A DNA stretch of 33,185 nucleotides from a virus, in the IMG/VR virus record IMGVR_UViG_3300047547_000092, positions 1-33,185 of that record. One strand, given 5' to 3'. This document shows positions 1 through 7,500 of this stretch, piece by piece (position 1 is the first letter of the stretch; every line of letters starts with the position of its first letter). Both the position numbers and the translations under genes were made by a program. A model generated the notes under the pieces. That model saw nothing but the letters and a program-made list of their open reading frames with translations. It was not told the DNA's origin and did not search any database.

Positions 1-1491
1 TGCCGCCGCGCCGCCCATCGTCGTGGCCACTTTGGGCGTAGCATCGGCTGTGGTGGCAACTAGGCCATACTCGCCGGATTGCTTGGACGCGGCATAGCCA
101 GACCATTTCACCACACCTTTTACACCTCTGGTGTCCGCAACGCCTAGGGCGACAGAACCGATTGCATCCGAAACCGCACCGCCGCCCATTGCAATGGAAT
201 TTGCTGCAGATGCCGTGCAATAAGAACCAAAAGTGACCGATCTGGTGCCACTTGATGTATTGCCAATTCCCATCGCCACGGAACCGGAACCACTGGATAT
301 ATTATTTGAGCCGGATGCCACTGAATAGTCGCCAGATGCGGTATTGGCATAACCCGCAGCAAAAGCCGACACACCAGACGCAACTTGCGCCGCATCGTTC
401 CGGTTTGTCTGCAAATCGACCGCATAGTCGCCGCGCTTGTTCCCGCCAGTATTGGTATTATCTGCAACCTGCAACTGGAACGCGCCCGTGCCTTTCGGGC
501 CGAACACCGCGTCGGCATTTGTCGCCCCACTGGTGGCTGTCAGACTGTTTGCGTAGACCGTCCCGTTAGGCGCGCTGATGCTCTCGGCTTCCGTCCAGTA
601 GGTCAGCCCACCGCCACCGCCGCTTGCATTAATCGTGGTGCCGCTGATTGAAAGATTGGTGCCGAGCGTCAGCCAAGTGATCGCGCCCGCGCTGTCGTCC
701 CAGAAAAGCAACCTATCCGCATTAGGGTCAGCCAGCGCCGAAATATCGGTCAGCATGGCATCGCCAGCCTGATAGCCCGCGCTGGCATGGTTGCCCCATC
801 CGAATGCAGTAACGCCGTTACCAACGTCCGCACTGGTCGGGATCATATATCCCGCCGTCAAAGTCAGGGCCAAGGTGCCGGTAGTTGTGACCGGAGAGCC
901 GCCTACAGTTAGGCCGGTAGGCGCGGAAAGCGCCACGCTGGTGACAGTGCCGGTGTTGGCGGTCGCACCGTCCGCCACGTTCAGCAGGGTCCGGGCCGTT
1001 GCGGCGCTCAATACCTCGGGATCGCCCGTGCCCGCTGTCGAGCGGCCCAGCAGCGAGGCGGTTGCCATATTGGCCATCTTGGCCAGCGTCACCGCGTCGT
1101 CTGCTATCTCGGTGGTGCCGACCACGCCCGCATCGAGATTGAACACCGTTCCCGAACCCGAAACGGTGATATCGCCATAGTCGCCATCGGCCAGCGTCCC
1201 GCCGACCACCAGATTACCAGAGCCGAGTATCGTTGATCCGTTGACGGTCTTGATATTGGTGGCCGAGACAAGCGTGTCCTGCTTGGCCCCTAGCGCCGAG
1301 TTCAGATCGGTCTGCGATGACAAGGTGCCGGTGATCCCGCCCCATGTCGCCGCGCCTGCCGATACCAGCGGCACGGTCGCCCCGGTATCGTCCATGACCT
1401 GAAAATCACCGTTGTCGTCAACAAACAGGCGCAGCAGTTCAGCCGCCGGAGCGGTGACAGTGCTTGGAACCCGTTTGCGGAATTTCAACAT
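1..1491 (-). CDS. Tail fibre protein with YadA-head-like repeats (C-terminus cut off by window edge)
   Basis: An open frame runs from the ATG at 1491 to the window edge without a stop (497 codons), so the gene continues beyond position 1. The first ~300 residues have the Gly/Thr/Ser-rich, low-charge character of phage fibre shafts, with linker motifs common in fibres such as GWGNHASAGY and ALGAKQDTL. Residues ~370-445 contain repeated units of the YadA/trimeric-autotransporter head type (ASGDYSVASG, GSVAMGIGN, NSIAMGGGA, GSVALGV), which fold as trimeric left-handed beta-rolls in known proteins. The ATG overlaps the stop of the DUF4376 gene (ATGA). It is probably the distal receptor-binding fibre. 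The family role is inferred from repeats and position; the missing C-terminus would carry any chaperone or receptor domain. Confidence 0.82.
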   Translation of the reverse strand, partial: MLKFRKRVPSTVTAPAAELLRLFVDDNGDFQVMDDTGATVPLVSAGAATWGGITGTLSSQTDLNSALGAKQDTLVSATNIKTVNGSTILGSGNLVVGGTLADGDYGDITVSGSGTVFNLDAGVVGTTEIADDAVTLAKMANMATASLLGRSTAGTGDPEVLSAATARTLLNVADGATANTGTVTSVALSAPTGLTVGGSPVTTTGTLALTLTAGYMIPTSADVGNGVTAFGWGNHASAGYQAGDAMLTDISALADPNADRLLFWDDSAGAITWLTLGTNLSISGTTINASGGGGGLTYWTEAESISAPNGTVYANSLTATSGATNADAVFGPKGTGAFQLQVADNTNTGGNKRGDYAVDLQTNRNDAAQVASGVSAFAAGYANTASGDYSVASGSNNISSGSGSVAMGIGNTSSGTRSVTFGSYCTASAANSIAMGGGAVSDAIGSVALGVADTRGVKGVVKWSGYAASKQSGEYGLVATTADATPKVATTMGGAAA

Positions 1492-1949
1492 CAGGCTGGC
1501 CATCCTGCATTGACGTTGACTGCTGATAGCGCCGCTTCATCCGATGCACCGGTGATCGCCACGCCGAGGCTTTGCGCGTTGGCATGGCACAGCGCGACAT
1601 GCTGCCCCACCGCGACACCGACCGCGATCATTTGCGCCGCGTTCATCATGGCGATGGTGTTATCTGCCAGCTTCCATGTGATCGAAAACGGAGCGCCCGC
1701 GCTCTGTGCGATCAGCGCCATGGTCACCGCACCGTTGATATTGGCCCGACTGGTCGCATCGCTATCGAAAGTGCCGATGCCCGCGACCGTCACGCCCGCG
1801 TCGATTGCCATATCGCGTCGGCCCTTGGTTTCGGTCCACTTGATTGCCTTCTGATCGGCCAACGGAACCGGCACGATCGGGAACATTTCGTCCGCTTCTT
1901 CATCGGTCAGTTCGCGCCCAAGTGCGCAGTCGAATATCTTTCTGGTCAT
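1491..1949 (-). CDS. DUF4376-like tail fibre/tip accessory protein
   Basis: 152 aa. Residues ~35-140 show the DUF4376 pattern found in many phage tail-end proteins: an N-terminal KGRRD segment, then AGVTVAGIGTFDSDATSR, a central ITWKLADNTI and a helical C-terminal half rich in Ala. DUF4376 proteins usually occur as the C-terminal part of fibres or as a separate small gene next to them; their molecular role is not established. The start overlaps the previous stop (TAATG) and the stop overlaps the next ATG (ATGA), so the gene is translated as part of the fibre run. The assignment rests on pattern memory and context. Confidence 0.65.
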   Translation of the reverse strand: MTRKIFDCALGRELTDEEADEMFPIVPVPLADQKAIKWTETKGRRDMAIDAGVTVAGIGTFDSDATSRANINGAVTMALIAQSAGAPFSITWKLADNTIAMMNAAQMIAVGVAVGQHVALCHANAQSLGVAITGASDEAALSAVNVNAGWPA

Positions 1950-2818
1950 TATCGTGCCCTCAAAATGAAGTTGCCGCTGTCAAAAGTCCCTGCGGAAACG
2001 GTTGCCTGCAACCAGTTGATCGCGCCGCCCATGCGCCGCGCCAGACCGGGATTAGCGCCGTAAGATGTTGCTGTGGGGGCGGCCCCGAGGTTCATGCCCG
2101 AGACGATGGCTATGCCGTTTGCAAAATTGTAATCGATAAATAACATTTCCCCGGTGACGGTATCTGACCCGCCACCAAAGGAGGTCACGGTATTGCTGGC
2201 CGTGGTGCTTCCGCCATCCGCCGAAGCGAGGATTGAAAATGTAGCGGCGGAACTGCCAGACACCGCATCGAAGATGATTTCCAAGTCCCGATAGGCGGAT
2301 GAAATGCTGCTAAAGGTTACTGACGCGCCGCTTGCGGCAGTGGTGGCCAATGTCGTCCAGTCACCCTTGCTGCCATCCGTCCCATTGGTGCCATTTGCCC
2401 CGGCCTCGCCCGTGACTTTCGACAGCGCGATGATCCAGTCAGTCTTGGTGCCGCTGCCTCCCGTGCCGGTGACGTTGACGGTCAAGGTTGTGCCGGAATA
2501 ACTGGTGACCTGACCAAACATATAGTTGGCAGGATTGGCCGCACTGGCGATGGCCACATAGTCATTCGCCGCAAATTGCAGCAATGCCGAAACGGTAAAG
2601 GCCTTTGACCCGGTGCCGATGGCGAAAGACGTTGATGATGATCCGATAAAGCCATCGGTGAGCATCGCAGCGGCGCGGCTTGTCGCATAGGTGTTATAGG
2701 TGTCGTCGATCCCGCCCATATAGGCAAAAAACGTATCGCTCGCGGTGATCCACGCCGCTTCCGCATCGGTTAGCCGGTTTGGTGCGGCAGGGCATGTGGC
2801 GATGGACGGGACAGCCAT
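1949..2818 (-). CDS. Tail fibre protein, paralogue A of a tandem pair
   Basis: 289 aa. It shares its length and overall plan with the next gene upstream (2818-3687). Both have an N-terminal ~55-residue helical segment, a beta-rich segment ending in ANPANYMFGQVT, the motif GSGTKTDW, a short collagen-like Gly-x-y run (here GANGTNGTDG) and a C-terminal beta-sandwich-like half that includes a 'YRxL' strand. The ANPANYMFGQVT/GSGTKTDW block is widespread in phage collar and tail fibres. The start and stop each overlap a neighbour by one base (TAATG). It is probably a trimeric fibre at the tail end. Which receptor or part it binds cannot be read from the sequence. Confidence 0.72.
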   Translation of the reverse strand: MAVPSIATCPAAPNRLTDAEAAWITASDTFFAYMGGIDDTYNTYATSRAAAMLTDGFIGSSSTSFAIGTGSKAFTVSALLQFAANDYVAIASAANPANYMFGQVTSYSGTTLTVNVTGTGGSGTKTDWIIALSKVTGEAGANGTNGTDGSKGDWTTLATTAASGASVTFSSISSAYRDLEIIFDAVSGSSAATFSILASADGGSTTASNTVTSFGGGSDTVTGEMLFIDYNFANGIAIVSGMNLGAAPTATSYGANPGLARRMGGAINWLQATVSAGTFDSGNFILRAR

Positions 2819-3687
2819 TAGCAGGCCCTCAGATCAATGGACCCAGCATCAAACGATGTGAGGCTAATCCTGATCGCCTGAACGCCTGCAACGCGGCGGG
2901 CGATGCCATTTATTGAAGCCGAGTTAGTTGCAGCGGATGGTGCAGACGAAAGATTGGCTAGGCCCACCACGCACAAGCCGCCTGTGGTATTGGCATAATC
3001 TGGAATGAAGATGCCACCGTAATAGGTATTTGCGGCGGATGTGCTGCTATATACCGATAGCACAGATGACCAGCTTGAGCCGTTGTGCGAAAACTCAATT
3101 TGCATCGCGCCCGTGGCGGTCCCTGACACCCCGTTGAACACCAAACACAGATTGCGATAAGTCGCCGCGATGGACGTAAATGACACGCTGGTGCCGCTGG
3201 TGGTGTTCTGCGATGCGATAGTCGCCCATTGCGGGGCATCAACGCCGTTTGTTCCATTCGTTCCCGCCGCACCCCTTGGCCCTGCCAATGAGATCAGCCA
3301 GTCGGTTTTTGTGCCGGAGCCGCCGATTGCCAGCACATCAACCGTCAGTGAGCCGGTGCTGCTGTTGTGCGCCGTCACCTGCCCGAACATATAGTTGGCA
3401 GGGTTCGCTGCCGATGCCGCGATGACAAACTGGCCAAGCTGGAAAATCCGGCCCGTTTCGATTGTAAAGGTCTTGCTGGCAACCGTGATGGCCAACGATG
3501 TTGACGATGTGGCGAGGAAATTATCGGCAGTGTAGGTTGTCGCCAGCGCCGTCGCCATGGCGTTCAGTTCGGTCGGCAGACCTTCCAGCCACAGGTTCGC
3601 AGCGTCGGCCTTGGTGACAAAAGCGTCCCCGGTATCAACCAGTCTCTGCGGGAAAGTGGGCGCGGCGGAAATCGTCGGCAGGGTCAT
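2818..3687 (-). CDS. Tail fibre protein, paralogue B of a tandem pair
   Basis: 289 aa, the same length and domain order as paralogue A. It has an N-terminal helical segment (TFPQRLVDTGDAFV), the shared ANPANYMFGQVT and GSGTKTDW motifs, a short Gly-x-y run (RGAAGTNGTNG) and a C-terminal beta-rich domain beginning near 'ASQNTTSGTSVSFTS'. The C-terminal halves have diverged more than the middle, as expected if they contact different partners. It is translationally coupled to both neighbours (TGATG at its start, TAATG at its end). Predicted structural tail-end protein. Confidence 0.72.
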   Translation of the reverse strand: MTLPTISAAPTFPQRLVDTGDAFVTKADAANLWLEGLPTELNAMATALATTYTADNFLATSSTSLAITVASKTFTIETGRIFQLGQFVIAASAANPANYMFGQVTAHNSSTGSLTVDVLAIGGSGTKTDWLISLAGPRGAAGTNGTNGVDAPQWATIASQNTTSGTSVSFTSIAATYRNLCLVFNGVSGTATGAMQIEFSHNGSSWSSVLSVYSSTSAANTYYGGIFIPDYANTTGGLCVVGLANLSSAPSAATNSASINGIARRVAGVQAIRISLTSFDAGSIDLRAC

Positions 3688-4574
3688 CAGGTCAGCCCTT
3701 CAATGTCGATTGTGAGAATTGATTGCGTAGGATAGGCAATAGAAATATCAGCCTCCCTATAAAAGCCGAACAATGCCGTACTAGCATAGTCATCGGCCCC
3801 ATACCACACAACAGGCGTGGCGCGATATGTCGCCAGCAACAACATGGTGTTGTCGATATCTGTATTATCGATCCAGACGGTGAAGCGCCCCTTACTCGAA
3901 TAGGCGCGCTCGGTGATCGAATAGTTGCCCCATGCATCGGCTGTCTTGGTCGAATAATCGACGATGCCGAGCGATGCGCCGTAGACGGTCGAGCCGATTT
4001 CCCGGTCGAGCCCAAGGATCAGATTGCCCACGCCCACCGTCGACCCTGTGCCGGTCACCGTGACCGTAACAGTCACCGCGCCATATGGCGGGATATCGGT
4101 GATGACGAGGTTCGCCTTGCGGTCAATCGGCGCAAAGAAATACTGATACCAGTCATCAATGCCGAACGATGAAACGAACGTATGGGTCTGGTTATAAACC
4201 TCGGTCGCCCCGCTTTCGACGAGGACAGTCACCTCGCTTGCGCCTGAAACATTGAGAAGCGCCACCGATGTGATCCGGCTGGTCGTATCGATCACGACAA
4301 CAATTTCGTCGGCATCGCTGGTGACGGTGCCCATCACGTTGTCGAACATCGCCCAGCGGTTTGTCGGGCCGGTGTCGAGCCACCATGCGGTTTCTGTTGC
4401 CGGGTCTTTGTTGAGATTGCCCGCTTGCAGGCTCTCGTAGATCCGGTGATTGAGCGACACGGTATCGGCCATCGCATAGGTCGTGCCGCTGTTCCACGCA
4501 GCCGGGGACGCCTCTGACACAGTGCTGCTGGTGAAGCTGGTATCGTCAACCGTGAAGGGCCGAATAATTCTCAT
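3687..4574 (-). CDS. Conserved tail-tip region protein with CBM-like N-terminal segment
   Basis: 295 aa. It begins 'MRIIRPFTVDD', followed by residues ~25-67 (AWNSGTTYAMADTV, ending in TAWWLD) that resemble the small chitin/carbohydrate-binding modules (CBM5/12-like) of phage tail proteins. The remainder is beta-rich with a conserved 'GPTNRWAMFD' and a C-terminal 'YPTQSILTIDIEGL'. From memory, proteins with this start and end are common directly after tape measure genes and are annotated as carbohydrate-binding or hypothetical tail proteins. Its position immediately after the tape measure (ATGA overlap) suggests it helps form the tail tip. The exact role is unknown. Confidence 0.6.
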   Translation of the reverse strand: MRIIRPFTVDDTSFTSSTVSEASPAAWNSGTTYAMADTVSLNHRIYESLQAGNLNKDPATETAWWLDTGPTNRWAMFDNVMGTVTSDADEIVVVIDTTSRITSVALLNVSGASEVTVLVESGATEVYNQTHTFVSSFGIDDWYQYFFAPIDRKANLVITDIPPYGAVTVTVTVTGTGSTVGVGNLILGLDREIGSTVYGASLGIVDYSTKTADAWGNYSITERAYSSKGRFTVWIDNTDIDNTMLLLATYRATPVVWYGADDYASTALFGFYREADISIAYPTQSILTIDIEGLT

Positions 4575-7500
4575 GCGGTCACCTCAGTCGGAACAGGCTG
4601 ATCAGCATCGGCGGTGATCGCCATGGCGTTGCCGCGATCCCACCGCTTTTGCAGGCGGGCGCTGTCGCCCGTGTTCTGGGCAATCGCCAGCAAGGCGGCA
4701 TTCAGATCGGCGCGCATAGCGGCCATTTCGGAGCGCAGATCGGCGTTGCTTTGGGTCACGGTGTCGCTGCTGACAATCGAGCCACCAGACACCGGCACAA
4801 TCGCCACCGGGATGGCAGGGGCAGCCTCGCCAGTCAGCGCGCTTTCGAGCGCGGCAATGGCATCATGCACCGACAGCACCGACTGATTGACTTCGATCAG
4901 GCCTGCAACCGAGCGATCGAGCGCGGCCAATTGCAGCGACTGATAATCCACCGCCGCATCGGCAGCCCCGATAGCCGTGTCGAGCGCCCGGGCGACGGCG
5001 GCAACATCGCGCTGATATTGCGTCAGGCTGGATGCGCTGGACTTGCTTGCGTCGAGGAAGGCGCGGGCAGCATCGGGCAGACCGGCAAGGCCAGCCTCGT
5101 TGCCGGTGCCTGCCAGCGCAGACGCCTTGATGAAGGCCACCTGCGCATTGCGGTATGTGTTGCCGAACGCCGCATCGCTGCCAAGGCTATTGCGGAATTC
5201 GCGCAAGGTGGCGGCGAACCCGGCAAAGCGATCATGCACATCCTTGATTGCCCCGGCCTCGCGGTCATAGGCGTCAGACAGGGCAGAGCGCGCATCGGCA
5301 ATCCGGCTGGTCGTTTCTTCCAGCGCCGCCGTATAGGCTTCCTGCGCTGCCGTCGCGTCCTCTGCGGCATAGACCTGTGCCAGCATCCCGCGAAGGCTGG
5401 CATCGGTTGCCGCCATTTCCAGAGCGCGGCGCATCGCGGTGGCTTCGGCGGTGCGGCCTTGGGCATCCAGCAAGCGCAGCGTCATGTCGTTTGTCGCGTC
5501 GGACAGCACCTTGGCGGCATCGGCGGCATCGGCCTGATGTTGTGCCAGTTCGGCATTGGCAGCGGTGGCATCCTGTGCGGCCCATACCTGCTGTTGCAGG
5601 GCGACCAGCGAGGGATCAAGTGCGGCCAGTTCCAGTTGGCGCTGTGCAGCAAGCGCGGCGCTTTCATTGCCGAGCGCCCGCATCAATTCGATTTCCAGAC
5701 CGGCGCGCTTTTCAGCCAGGGCGGCAGCGGCTTGGGCTTGCTCATTCGCCAAGCGCTGTGCTTCGGCCTGCGCATCGGCGGCGATCCGTGCGGCCTCTGC
5801 CTGTGCGTCTGCCAGCGACTTGGCGGCGGCGGCGGCATCTTCGGTCGCGTAGATTTGCAGCAACAGAGCGCGATTGGCCTCTGCCGTGGCCGCGATTTCG
5901 GCCTGCCGCTTTAGAGCGGTCGCGGCGGCGGTGTTGCCCTGCGCTTCCAGCAAGCGGATTTGCAGGTCTGCGGCTTCCTTGAGAATGTCCAGCGCATTCG
6001 ACACGCCGCCAATCGCAGCGGCAGCATCCTCTGCGGTGTAGATCATCTGCAACAGGGCGCGGTTGCTGTCGTCGGTTGCGGCAAGCTCCTGCGCTCGCTT
6101 CATCGCGGTTGCGCCCGCCGTGTCGCCAATCGCCTCCAGATAGCGGATTTCAAGGCTGGCGCGTTCCTGCGCAATGGCGGCGAGCCTGTCAGCCAGTTCC
6201 TTTGCCGTGCGGGCGGATTCATCCGCTGCATCCTTCGCCACCTTGGCGGCTTCGGCCTGCGCCGCTGCCAAGGCTTCGGCGGCGGTCTTGGCATCGGTCA
6301 ACTGATAGATCAGTTCTTTCAAGGGCCGCAGGCTGGCGTCCATCGCTTCCAGTTCGAGCTGGCGGCGGATTGCCAGAGCGCCCGCTGCATTGCCCTGCAG
6401 GTCGAGCAGGTCGGCGGTCATGCTGCGCGCCGTCTTGTCCAGTTCAAGCTGACGGGCAAGCGCCTGTGCAATGGCATCCTCGGTCTGCTTGGCGGCTTCG
6501 GCCTGCGCACGGGTTGCCTCTGCCAGCGCCTGTGCGGCGGTTGCGGCGTCCTGCGCGTCATAGACCTGCTGTTTGATGGCGCGGTTCGATGCGTCGAGCG
6601 CGGCCAGTTCATCGGCGCGGCGAGCAGCAAGAGCGCCGGAAGCATTGCCCAGCGCCTCCATAAGCTCGATTTCGATAGAGCGGCGCTGATCGGCAATCGT
6701 CTTGGCTTGGGCAAGCAGTTCGTCGGCAACGCGCTGCGCTTCGGCGGCAGCGGCTGCGGCGGCATCGGACCGCGCCTTTTCGGCGTCTGCGGCTTCCTTT
6801 GCTGCCGCTGCCGAATCCTGTAGCGCCCAGATGTTGAATTTCAGCCCGAGCAGGCTGGCATCCAGCGTAGCGACTTCATCCATGCGGCGGGCATTCAGCG
6901 CCTCTTGCGCATGGCCGGTGGCTTCCAGATATTCGATTTCGAGCGCGCGGCGTTCTTTGGCGACAGACAGCGCATAAGCGGTGGCTTCAGCGCGGGCATC
7001 AGCCAGCACCTTTTCGGCCTCGGCAGCATCATTCAGCACCCAAATCTGCTGACGGATCGCACGGTTGCTTTCGTCCATCGCGGCGAGCTGATCGGCACGC
7101 TGCGCTGCCAGAGCGCCCGCCGTGTCGCCCATGGCTGTCATCAATTCGATTTCGAGCGCCCGGCGATCCTTGGCGATGGCTGCAAGTTCCGCTGCCGACT
7201 TGCCGGTGGCTACCATCGCCTCATCCAAGCCGCCGAGATATTCGGTCACCTTCGCAAAAGCAGGCGCAACGGTCAGCAGGCGGGCGAACAGTTCCTGCCC
7301 TGCTGTGGTGTTCAGGTTCAGGCCTTGGACCACCGCCTTGAACTGGTCATTCGTGGTGACCGATGCCAGCCCGAGATTGTTCATTTCACGCTGCACAGCT
7401 TCGATCACCGGAGCCATGCGCTCGGCTTCGGTCAGGAACTTGTCCTGATAGGAGCCGATGCTTTCGATGAAGCTGTCCAGCCCGCCGAACAGGCTGATCA

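Noticed and set aside
4649-5914. 421-residue open frame on the plus strand inside the tape measure gene
   Set aside because: It is antisense to the repeat-rich Ala/Glu/Gln coding region; low stop density is expected from that GC-rich composition. It has no ribosome-binding site or family similarity.
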